A DNA stretch of 64,000 nucleotides from a virus. Numbering within the stretch: position 1 is the stretch's first letter; every line of letters starts with the position of its first letter. The translations under genes were made by a program, and so were the position numbers. The stretch is taken from the IMG/VR virus record IMGVR_UViG_3300005096_000058, positions 1 to 64,000 of that record, one strand, 5' to 3'. This document shows positions 32,980 through 41,009 of the stretch, in pieces. Below the pieces are notes generated by a model, which ran no database searches, was not told the DNA's origin, and saw only the letters and a list, made by a program, of their open reading frames with translations.

Positions 32980-33825
32980 TCAGCCGGGGTCTAGCGGGAG
33001 GTGTTCCAGACGGACCATGACCTGCTGAGGCAAGTGCACGATGTCGCCCTGCGGGGTTTTGGTTACAGCTTTCTTCTGCTTCACGAGGGTGGTGCGGTTG
33101 AGCTTTGAGTGCTCCATTACAACCCAAGCGGGACGGCAAAGATAGTGCAGCGAAATCTTGGTGCCGAGCGCAGGCTCCTGCCCCGTCGTCCAGACGATCT
33201 CCCCGCCGACAATGGTGAGGTCGGTGTCCGAGAAAACCGTGGTGAGGGTACGCACTAAATTGATGGAAAAGATGGGGTAGCGCGTTTTCAGAATTGAAGT
33301 GCCGTCAGCTTCGAGCACCTCGCTGTAAACCATGGTGTCGTCAAGAGCGATCAGCCGATCGTAATAGCCGAGCTTGTTCCCTTGGCGCACCGTGCACGAA
33401 GCAGAACCAAACGCCCACTGGCCCAGCACGGTATAGATGTCAGGTTGGCTCAAGGCGTTGACCATCAGCGTCTTGATCACCACCGCATTGGCCTTGTCGA
33501 TGATCGCGCACTGCGCGTCGTCGAGGGTACCAATGAGCGCGCTGTCTGCGGTGTATTCGTGTGGCTTGAAGTACAACCAGCCGAGGCCGTTGCAAAGGGT
33601 GCATTGCGGATCGGGTTGTCTGGACTGCGGGTTAGGTCCGGTGCAGGGGCAGAGGGCGGCCCGAGCCCAGGCAAACCTAGGACACTTGGTTTCTATGAGC
33701 AGATCGAAAGCTGTGTCGTTGACGCTGTTTAACGTCTTGAAGTCGACACGTTGTCCCCCCTCTTTCACGTTGGAGGGCAGGCCGATCACGCCCGAGCCTA
33801 GGAAGCCACCACCGACGTCACTCAT
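32980..33825 (-). CDS. Head-tail connector-like protein with Cys cluster
   Basis: The ATG 33825 overlaps the upstream stop as ATGA. The 281-residue product has a four- to five-Cys cluster at about 48-80 (CPRFAWARAALCPC, then QCTLCNGLGWLYF) that resembles a zinc site with CxxCxGxG. A beta-rich domain follows (YPIFSINLVRTLTTVFSDTD, GTKISLHYLCRPAWVVME). Proteins with this Cys cluster occur in neck regions of several phage groups. The zinc site is probably structural. Confidence 0.65.
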   Translation of the reverse strand: MSDVGGGFLGSGVIGLPSNVKEGGQRVDFKTLNSVNDTAFDLLIETKCPRFAWARAALCPCTGPNPQSRQPDPQCTLCNGLGWLYFKPHEYTADSALIGTLDDAQCAIIDKANAVVIKTLMVNALSQPDIYTVLGQWAFGSASCTVRQGNKLGYYDRLIALDDTMVYSEVLEADGTSILKTRYPIFSINLVRTLTTVFSDTDLTIVGGEIVWTTGQEPALGTKISLHYLCRPAWVVMEHSKLNRTTLVKQKKAVTKTPQGDIVHLPQQVMVRLEHLPLDPG

Positions 33826-34886
33826 GCGACACGGAACCTCAACCCCTTGTAGTACCGGATGAGTTCAGGGTACTGGTCTTTCAATTCCTTCGTGTATTGG
33901 ATGATCCGCGCGCCGAAACCTGCGTTTGTCGCGGAGCTCGTCGTGTTGAATGACTGGGAGAGGCCGTCTAACGAAATCGACTGGCTCGCGATGCCCGCGC
34001 CTCCGAGCAGGTCGCCACCAATGTTGAGCGGACCAAAGCTCGCCTCTTTGCCGATGACGTCTTTGATGTTTTGGGGCAGCGGGTTGTTGGCCCCGAAGCC
34101 CGCAAAATACGTGATCCTGAACGCATTGGGGATGAACTTTGACGATCGAAACCCGCGGAGCATCCCGGCCGCACGTGAGCCGCTGAAGACAATCCCCGAA
34201 GAGGTGTCTGGAAGTAAATGCAGCTGACCAAAGTCCTCCTGCACCTGCAGCCACGACGTAGGGAACGCTTGTGGATCCTGCCCAGGCACCACCAACTCCA
34301 CCACGGGAAGCGTGGCGGGGTCCGACTCGTCGTTGATGATCGGAAATTCATCCGTGAGGAAGAACATGAACGTCTCAGCGTCTTCTCTGATCCAATCATG
34401 CTTCTCGACAAAGCGCTGTGGGCAAACTCGGAGGCTCACCTTCTGCTCAAACTTTGCGATCGCGCTCTGGATGTAGTGCGCGTACACCCTGTCTGGAAGA
34501 GGTACGCCCTGATCGTTGGAGAGGGCGTCCCCGAGGCCGTACAAATAAATGTCCTTGAGTTCGTTCACCGTCATTATTTTTTCAAAGGTGGCGTCAACAG
34601 CCGGCGTGATCCCAAAGCGCACATCGACGGGTGTGCCGGGAGTCGCGCTGTTCTGGAGGACAGGCTCATACTCCCAACTTTTCTCAGCGAGTTCGTCGAG
34701 GAAGAAGTAGTTGTAAACTCCAAGCTGAATCGTGATCGGCGTGGGCTTGGTGACCGGCGCAAAGCTGAGTGTGGTCTTCTTGCGGCGCTCCAGACGCACG
34801 GTGTCGTAGCCGGCGTCGATCAAACTCTTCGGGTCGGGGATGAATATGAAGATCTTTGCGGGGTATGTCTGGACGTGTGCGGACAT
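33822..34886 (-). CDS. Neck/connector structural protein
   Basis: ATG 34886 overlaps the upstream stop as TGATG; the longer start at 34916 is disfavoured. The product is 354 residues. It contains VYNYFFLDELAEKSWEYEP, KIMTVNELKDIYLYGLG and an end (IIQYTKELKDQYPELIRYYK) with a helix. A cluster of aromatic and acidic residues is typical of virion proteins, but I do not recognise a named family. It sits in the neck block. Confidence 0.6.
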   Translation of the reverse strand: MSAHVQTYPAKIFIFIPDPKSLIDAGYDTVRLERRKKTTLSFAPVTKPTPITIQLGVYNYFFLDELAEKSWEYEPVLQNSATPGTPVDVRFGITPAVDATFEKIMTVNELKDIYLYGLGDALSNDQGVPLPDRVYAHYIQSAIAKFEQKVSLRVCPQRFVEKHDWIREDAETFMFFLTDEFPIINDESDPATLPVVELVVPGQDPQAFPTSWLQVQEDFGQLHLLPDTSSGIVFSGSRAAGMLRGFRSSKFIPNAFRITYFAGFGANNPLPQNIKDVIGKEASFGPLNIGGDLLGGAGIASQSISLDGLSQSFNTTSSATNAGFGARIIQYTKELKDQYPELIRYYKGLRFRVA

Positions 34887-35587
34887 CAGTTCAACACCTG
34901 CCCATGCACGAGACAAATGTCGCCGCGCGCACCCGTGAAGCTGCGTCCACGGCGGATTTCAAAGGCGATGTTAGCCTCATTCACCCAATTGGCGTGGTGT
35001 ACGGTGACGTTGTTGTCGTCGGTGACGGACTGGATCACAGCCGGTTTGGCGTCGTTGATCCCTCCGAGAGGCTGCAAGACGTCCCCTACGCGAGCCTGGG
35101 CAAATGTGGTGCCCGCACCAACAACGGTCTTGGCGCCGGCCACCAAGGACAGCGTGCCGCCTTGTGCACCTGACCGAATAAAGTCTTGGCGGGTCACCTC
35201 AAGGTCGTGCGGGTAGCGAACTGGATCAGTGTGTGTGCCCGCATCGAAATCGGTGGTGTCACCTTTGTCGATGTAGATCACGCCCTGACCTTCTGTGGTA
35301 GGCGCCGTCTGGTCGAGGAAAACGACATCCTCGGGGTCGGACGAATCTTTGTAGATTAACGCGGCGGCGGGGGGGTCGTCTGGATCTTCTTTTGCTGCGA
35401 ATCTGACAATGGCGTTGCGGTTGGGGGTGCCATCAACAGCTTGGTCCAGACGCACCGTCTGAAGAGCAGGGGGGGCCGTGACTGACAGCGGGTCCGGTTC
35501 TCTGACCGTGAACAAAATCTCGTCGGAGTCCTCACGCACGAGGGTGATGTCTGTGACCGTGGGGGTCGTTGTCGTGGTCGCAGCCAT
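34886..35587 (-). CDS. Hypothetical virion protein
   Basis: The ATG 35587 start follows AGGAGG. The 233-residue product is beta-rich and acidic (VREDSDEILFTVREPDP, EDVVFLDQTAPTTEGQGVIY). A late segment (GAGTTFAQARVGDVLQPLGG) resembles short beta motifs seen in phage structural proteins. The family is unrecognised. It lies between the patatin-like gene and the connector gene and is coupled to the latter. Confidence 0.6.
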   Translation of the reverse strand: MAATTTTTPTVTDITLVREDSDEILFTVREPDPLSVTAPPALQTVRLDQAVDGTPNRNAIVRFAAKEDPDDPPAAALIYKDSSDPEDVVFLDQTAPTTEGQGVIYIDKGDTTDFDAGTHTDPVRYPHDLEVTRQDFIRSGAQGGTLSLVAGAKTVVGAGTTFAQARVGDVLQPLGGINDAKPAVIQSVTDDNNVTVHHANWVNEANIAFEIRRGRSFTGARGDICLVHGQVLN

Positions 35588-35600
35588 CTCTAAAACCTCC

Positions 35601-36416
35601 TCAGCGCAGGAACGCTGCGATCTTCGCTAGGCCTTTCGCCATCCCGCGCTCACCTTCGGCCACCATGTCATCCACGTCTTCTGCCGTCATCCCAAACTCA
35701 AGACCGCTGTGTTTGGTCTTGAGGTACACCACGCGTGCGAAAGCGGCGTCCTCGATGTGCTCCCGGTCAGCGGCGTTGATCATGTCCTCCATCGTGCCCG
35801 ACACACGCACGAGCTTGTTCTTGGGCTTGGGACGCGGATCGCCCTCGCCTGGTGAAAGGAGGCTCAACCCGATCACGGGCGTCTGTTTAGAGCTACGCAT
35901 GATCCAACCTTCATAATCCAGAAGAAAGTTTCCAGACACGCCCCCATCTTCGTAATAGTCCCCGTTGATCTGCACCATGTCGAAAATGGGAAGCGACATG
36001 GATGCGCGAACATGCAGCGGTAGGTCCCCTGAAATCCAGACGCGGTTTTCACCTCGGGTCCAATTGTGTGTGCTGATGTGCAGAGGAAGGGACGCGTCCT
36101 GGTAGCTCTTGGGTAAATTGTCCCGGGCGAATTTGAGCAACAAATCACCCTTGATCACCCCTGAGGTGCCATCAACAAACGGCCAGAATGGGAAGGCCCG
36201 TGGGTCGAGCATTGTGCTGGGTAACGCCGTCCTAGTCAGCTCGTGCAGCCGGTCCAGCGGTTGACCACTTGCGAGCATCCCGGCCGCGATCGCGCCAGCC
36301 GAAGTGCCTAACGCCTCTTCGATCTTGAAGCCGCTCTTTGCGAGTTCCTTGAACGCACCGATATAGACGGGGTAGCGGGTACCCCCACCACGGAGGACGA
36401 TCTTGATGCTTGGCAT
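35601..36416 (-). CDS. Patatin-like phospholipase
   Basis: The 271-residue product has all parts of a patatin Ser-Asp dyad enzyme. The oxyanion loop is RGGGTR (residues 9-14), the nucleophile elbow is Gly37-Thr-Ser39-Ala-Gly41, and the catalytic Asp is Asp158 in YYEDGGVSG. Patatins cleave acyl chains from phospholipids. No signal peptide is seen. It is embedded in the virion operon between a small protein and a neck gene. It could be packaged and act on membranes on entry, or act in the cell on membrane lipids late in infection. Confidence 0.88.
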   Translation of the reverse strand: MPSIKIVLRGGGTRYPVYIGAFKELAKSGFKIEEALGTSAGAIAAGMLASGQPLDRLHELTRTALPSTMLDPRAFPFWPFVDGTSGVIKGDLLLKFARDNLPKSYQDASLPLHISTHNWTRGENRVWISGDLPLHVRASMSLPIFDMVQINGDYYEDGGVSGNFLLDYEGWIMRSSKQTPVIGLSLLSPGEGDPRPKPKNKLVRVSGTMEDMINAADREHIEDAAFARVVYLKTKHSGLEFGMTAEDVDDMVAEGERGMAKGLAKIAAFLR

Positions 36417-36641
36417 TTAGGCCGCCTGTGCGCGGATAAAGTCAACAAGTTGGCGCGCGTGAGGAAGGCTGACGCCCTCAATAGGAAAGTCGTCGTCCGG
36501 TCGTGCCTCGACCGCGTCGGCGAGCGCGATAAGATCCACCGCGTCACTCTCAGCAGCCACGTCCATACCCGCAATTGGGTTGAGGCGACGGCAGGCCGCG
36601 TTGATCAATTTCGTGAGCGTAGGATCGAAAACATTTTTCAT
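36417..36641 (-). CDS. Small hypothetical protein
   Basis: ATG 36641 overlaps the upstream fibre-like gene stop as ATGA. The 74-residue product is helical and acidic (LTKLINAACRRLNPIAGMDV, ESDAVDLIALADAVEARP). Its stop is followed directly by the patatin start. The family is unrecognised; it could be a chaperone or regulator of either neighbour. Confidence 0.6.
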   Translation of the reverse strand: MKNVFDPTLTKLINAACRRLNPIAGMDVAAESDAVDLIALADAVEARPDDDFPIEGVSLPHARQLVDFIRAQAA

Positions 36642-37894
36642 GACGAGAAACATCCTTGCGGCGTGGCCGCTCCGAGATCGTTCGTGCCGGCTGCCGCGAG
36701 GAGCATGGTTGTGCCTGGGTTTGCGCCAACGACGATTTCAGATCCGGCCGGCGTGACCAATGCCCAGCGCGCCGACAGAATTTCACTCATCCTCCCGCCG
36801 TCCACAAGTTCGACAAGGTTTCCCGTGACTGAACCAAGCATGCCGACCGTAGGGCTCAAGCTGTCAACGACGTGGCCCTTGGTTCGGATCATGCGCACGC
36901 CATTTGCAGAAATGCCATTCCCGCCGATACCAACTGTTGTATTTGGTCCGCAATCAAGGCCCACACCAATGTCAATATCGACTTGGTTGAAGAATCGGAT
37001 ATTGGTGTTTGGCTGAATGATGACTGTGTTGTCGAGCAACGATCGGGCGATGTTCGGATAGTTTGATCCGCCGACCAAGAAATTATTTGAAAACGAGGCA
37101 CCAAGGTGAAAGCCGAAGATGTCGCAGTCGACTGTTGTGAAAGAGCCATTTAGCGGTCCATCGTAGTAACCGCCTAACGAGCACTTTTCAAAGCGCCAAT
37201 TGCCCGTAGAATAAACACCGCCATCGAATGCAAGCCCACTAATCCTCGACGACGCGTCAACTGTTTTGATGAAGCCGAAATAATTTGGACCGCCGAGAAT
37301 GCCAGGATTCGTTTCTATCGATCCCCCTATGTAATCTGCGGGAATGCTCAATTGCGTCACATGGGCGTAGACGGCCGTAGGAACCGACACAGTCGTGCCC
37401 GCGACGAGAGTCAAAGACGGCCCGATTGAGCCCTTGCAGATAGCTGGGAACGACTGGACGGTGAACCCGAATGCGGAAAGATCGATGTCGGCCCAATGCG
37501 TCCCATCAATAAAATCAGGATGCGCACCAAAGTTTGGATCGGTGTGTTGGGCATGTCGGTCAGGCTCAACCGTGAAGGATGGCACCGCGTTAGTGACCAC
37601 TGGCGTCGATCGATCTGCGTAGACGGCGAGCACGCCTCCGACACCAGACTTGGGGTGGTGCACGGGAAGCGTGTACGGACCGGCGCCAACGCATTGAATT
37701 TCATAGAGCCCAACGTAGTTTTCAGGCACGCGGTCGACGGCTTCTTTCAGAGTCACGAGCGGCGTTGCAATGTCGCCGACTGCGGCGTCGCTGCCCGTCG
37801 CCGCATCGACGTACTGCCGTGTGGTGGTCGCGCGGTAGAGCGGGCGCAGTTGCGCCGGGTCTCTGATCGATCCGTTTGCAATTAGCATCGCCAC
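36638..37894 (-). CDS. Beta-helix-like fibre/decoration protein, paralogue of the next gene upstream
   Basis: GTG 37894 is preferred by analogy with the paralogue (both junctions read TTAACGTGGC); ATG 37888 is an alternative. The product is about 418 residues. It is rich in short beta-strands and Gly/Asn turns (FGFHLGASFSNNFLVGG, TTVGIGGNGISANGV), like right-handed beta-helices of tailspikes. It shares with the upstream gene the blocks ADRSTPVVTNAVPSF and DPNFGAH. No GTCTGGA word occurs in it. Adhesion or decoration is the likely role. Confidence 0.65.
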   Translation of the reverse strand: MAMLIANGSIRDPAQLRPLYRATTTRQYVDAATGSDAAVGDIATPLVTLKEAVDRVPENYVGLYEIQCVGAGPYTLPVHHPKSGVGGVLAVYADRSTPVVTNAVPSFTVEPDRHAQHTDPNFGAHPDFIDGTHWADIDLSAFGFTVQSFPAICKGSIGPSLTLVAGTTVSVPTAVYAHVTQLSIPADYIGGSIETNPGILGGPNYFGFIKTVDASSRISGLAFDGGVYSTGNWRFEKCSLGGYYDGPLNGSFTTVDCDIFGFHLGASFSNNFLVGGSNYPNIARSLLDNTVIIQPNTNIRFFNQVDIDIGVGLDCGPNTTVGIGGNGISANGVRMIRTKGHVVDSLSPTVGMLGSVTGNLVELVDGGRMSEILSARWALVTPAGSEIVVGANPGTTMLLAAAGTNDLGAATPQGCFSS

Positions 37895-37895
37895 G

Positions 37896-40184
37896 TTAAG
37901 ACCCCATGAACGAGCCGGTGTCGAGGCTGAAGACGCCTGCAACCGAATCAAGGTAGGTGAGGGGGGCACCGTCCAACAAGACTTCATCGCCCGTTGCGGC
38001 CAAAGTCCCCTCGCAAGCGTCGTCGGCGTTGATCAAGCTGCTGCCGTTCTGAAGAACGAAGGCGTCGACGACGGTGCCGGTGACGGTTGCGCCCGGATCG
38101 AAGAATACGGCGATGCCTGGTAGGTAATCGAGCCCAACCGAAGGTGCCACGAAGGCTGTGGCTTGAGTTCCCAGGGTGTAGTCCGAGTTCGCCAGGTTGA
38201 TAGAGTTTTCCCCGGCGTATCTAAAACACGCACCCCCGACGACACGGAAATCCATATCACCAACAAATCCGAGCAGGCATCCGTAATCCAATGTAACGGG
38301 TACCTCACAAAAATTATTGCCTATGCGACCAGGACCGCGAACTTGTACCGTTCCCCCCGCGGCGTGAAGACCCTCGATCCGCGCCACCTCGCCAGAAATC
38401 TTGGCCGATGAAAACGTAGCGACGATCTGGTTTGCGCCTGTGGCCCCCACGTGCCCGTGAAGCAGACAATCCTCGAAACGGCCAAACCCACGATAATCAC
38501 AGGCCAAGAATGTGACCCCGACCATTCTAGCAGTGCCAACCCCAAAGTTCGCCTCGAAACCGATGATGCGGACACCTAGCCCCCAACGGTTGGTCCTGTT
38601 TCCTCCGTCCAAATACGGGGAGTTTGGGACCGGTGGACCAACAAAGTTTAGAATTATCGTCCTTGGGTACACCGACGCAGTCCCGCCAAAAAGCGCAAAG
38701 CGGTCCGCAATGCGTATAGCTGGTGAGACGCTTGGGATAATGTTGGGATAGTACGTCGTGTATGGCGCGCCAAAAGCAGAGACGTCCTCCTCAAGCCAAA
38801 AATCGCCGGCCGTTATACCCGCGTGCAGCCCGAAGTTCGGGTCTTCAAATTGCGTGGCGAAGTTTGGGTCAGCAACAAAAGCAGGAACCGCGTTGGTGAC
38901 CACGGGTGCGCTACGGTCGGCGATGATGTCAAGATGGCCGATACTGCCAAATTGTGGTTGAGGGAAGTTCGATCGATTGATTGCGAGCCCACTCGTGCGC
39001 ACCTCTATCACGTGGTGCCCGACAAACTGGTTAGGAATCGCGTTGATGGCGTCGTCAAGCTCTTGCTGCGTGGTGACGATTGTTAGCGAGGGCGACGCGG
39101 GCTCCGGTTGGGCCGCCAGTTGGTCAAGCGCCTCTTGCACGTTCACCGGGTCGGGGTCCGTCCAGGCGCCTGGCGTTGTAGGCGTAAAGCCCACGCGCGC
39201 AGCCAGCCCGCCGTAAAACACGTTGACCGTCCCAGCGAACAGCTGCGCTGGATCGTCGGGATTAAAACTGGCGCTTGATTCTTGCGGGAAAATGAGCAGC
39301 GTCCCGAGCCCTATTGCCGTTCTGTTCCCAAAGACCGCACCGCTGGCAATCAAGACAGTCCCCGAGGCACCGGCAGCGATCTCCCATAACGCTTGCAGTG
39401 CGTTAGCGAAATTCGTGCTGACGCCTTTCAGGAAAATTGTTTGGAACCCTGCGGTGACCTCAATAAACGGCGCGCCGCCCTCTGCCCGAACCAGACAATT
39501 GCTGAGGAAAAGTTCGTCAAAAACCGGCGAGGTCATCACTGGTGCTGTGGAAAGGCTTGTCAAGGTGAACTGCTGTCCGCTAACTCCGCTGATCCTTGGC
39601 TTATTGGAGATGGTGGCGCCATCAGCAAAATTAAGAGTCTGTGACTGTGGTGCGACCTCAATGTTGATCAACCCACCGTCAAAATCATAAGCACCCGCAG
39701 GGATCGTTGCAGCATTTCCCGTCAGCGATCCGTCGACAACGATGGTCCTTTTCCCTTCTACGTTTTGCACCGCCGCCCACAGCAACGTGAAATCCGCGTA
39801 GACGTTCGCCGCTGTCGCTCCTCCTGGGCGGAAGACGAAAGACTGGGGCTCAGGGCGGGAGGCGAGCTGATCAAGAGCCCCCTGCACATTCGTTGGGTCT
39901 GGGTCAACCCAATTCCCGGGCATCGTTGGTACATATGCAACGTCAACAGCAGCGGGGGTGGAGTCTTCGCTGTCAGGAGTCCAAACCGCTGGTCCGAGGC
40001 TGACCAACCGATAGCGGGTCAGCGTCTCGTCCACGAACACCTTCCCGCCGACGCGCACCACTTCGCCCTGTGTAGCAGGGGCCACCAGCCGGTCGCGATC
40101 TGTGAGCAGGGGGACGTGGATCACAAACGGGATTCCCGCTGAGGGGGATGTCCAACCAAACTCTTCGGGGACGGTGATAGCCAC
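37896..40184 (-). CDS. Large beta-helix-like fibre/decoration protein with internal repeat
   Basis: The start is GTG 40184. The 762-residue product has an N-terminal anchor-like part, then two copies of a linker: residues about 85-118 (PGNWVDPDPTNVQGALDQLA) and about 345-378 (PGAWTDPDPVNVQEALDQLA). The C-terminal half has the ADRSAPVVTNAVPAF and DPNFGLH blocks shared with the next gene and ends in a Gly/Val-rich beta region. It is a probable trimeric adhesin. It contains no GTCTGGA word. Confidence 0.65.
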   Translation of the reverse strand: MAITVPEEFGWTSPSAGIPFVIHVPLLTDRDRLVAPATQGEVVRVGGKVFVDETLTRYRLVSLGPAVWTPDSEDSTPAAVDVAYVPTMPGNWVDPDPTNVQGALDQLASRPEPQSFVFRPGGATAANVYADFTLLWAAVQNVEGKRTIVVDGSLTGNAATIPAGAYDFDGGLINIEVAPQSQTLNFADGATISNKPRISGVSGQQFTLTSLSTAPVMTSPVFDELFLSNCLVRAEGGAPFIEVTAGFQTIFLKGVSTNFANALQALWEIAAGASGTVLIASGAVFGNRTAIGLGTLLIFPQESSASFNPDDPAQLFAGTVNVFYGGLAARVGFTPTTPGAWTDPDPVNVQEALDQLAAQPEPASPSLTIVTTQQELDDAINAIPNQFVGHHVIEVRTSGLAINRSNFPQPQFGSIGHLDIIADRSAPVVTNAVPAFVADPNFATQFEDPNFGLHAGITAGDFWLEEDVSAFGAPYTTYYPNIIPSVSPAIRIADRFALFGGTASVYPRTIILNFVGPPVPNSPYLDGGNRTNRWGLGVRIIGFEANFGVGTARMVGVTFLACDYRGFGRFEDCLLHGHVGATGANQIVATFSSAKISGEVARIEGLHAAGGTVQVRGPGRIGNNFCEVPVTLDYGCLLGFVGDMDFRVVGGACFRYAGENSINLANSDYTLGTQATAFVAPSVGLDYLPGIAVFFDPGATVTGTVVDAFVLQNGSSLINADDACEGTLAATGDEVLLDGAPLTYLDSVAGVFSLDTGSFMGS

Positions 40185-40185
40185 G

Positions 40186-41004
40186 TTAAGCCAAGCCTTG
40201 GAAGGGTACGCCGCCCGGCGCTTCCTGTAAGAGGTTCGATCGCATCACACGGCAAAGCATAGTGCCGTTGGGGATGGACATCACCAAGCCCGTCTGGACT
40301 TCGGACATGCCCCCGGGAAATCCAGACGTTCCGATGATATACTGGGTTGGGACGCGGGGACCCAACGAATCGATGAACACGTGCACGAGATAGGCCCCAC
40401 CGGGCGGATTGGTGGGGTTGATGGTGAGGCTGAACGCAGCGTTGCCTGTCAATGCTGCCGTGAGTTGGTTGCCCGCGAGGACGTTGGCTTCCGTGTAAGG
40501 GCCTGGGTTGATCGTCCAGAAGACAAAATGGCGGCTTTGAAAAACCAGCGTTCTATTTGTGGAATCAGGATCGACTCCGTCCGTGGCGTCGCCTTGGAAC
40601 ACCACCTGATCAGGTGCCATCTTCTGGAAATTGTAAGGGTGGACCACCGAAAGGAACGGGGACACCATCGGGGTGGAGGGGTTACCGTCGTTGTCGCTGA
40701 TTGAGGCTGAGGTGGGAGGGCCGTTGTTGTAGCTCATACCGATCGTCGGGCTGGCGACAATGGTGCCAATCTCCACCGGGGTTGTGGGGCCCGTGATCCC
40801 CGCGATGCTGAACACACCCGGGTCAGGGCCGCAGGCGATTGCCGGCACCACCACGTCCAGATTGGACCGGGCTTGCAGCTCCACTTCCAGCACGCCTTGT
40901 GGATCGAGCTCCACTTCTAGGTTTCCCGTGACGATGATCTGCTGCGTGATCGCCCCGGATGGGGGGCAGATGGCCGCATGAGTAGATCGCGCAAGGAGGC
41001 CCAT
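40186..41004 (-). CDS. Hypothetical virion protein
   Basis: The ATG 41004 start lies five bases after the upstream stop. The 272-residue product is beta-rich, with a segment LEVELDPQGVLEVELQARSN of alternating residues, then an SIAGITGPTTPVEIGTIVAS stretch. The C-terminal half (PNPPGGAYLVHVFIDSLGP-like region, here NPPGGAYLVHVFIDSLGPRV) could be a sandwich domain. The family is unrecognised; it is in the decoration/fibre block. Confidence 0.6.
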   Translation of the reverse strand: MGLLARSTHAAICPPSGAITQQIIVTGNLEVELDPQGVLEVELQARSNLDVVVPAIACGPDPGVFSIAGITGPTTPVEIGTIVASPTIGMSYNNGPPTSASISDNDGNPSTPMVSPFLSVVHPYNFQKMAPDQVVFQGDATDGVDPDSTNRTLVFQSRHFVFWTINPGPYTEANVLAGNQLTAALTGNAAFSLTINPTNPPGGAYLVHVFIDSLGPRVPTQYIIGTSGFPGGMSEVQTGLVMSIPNGTMLCRVMRSNLLQEAPGGVPFQGLA

Positions 41005-41009
41005 GGGAT

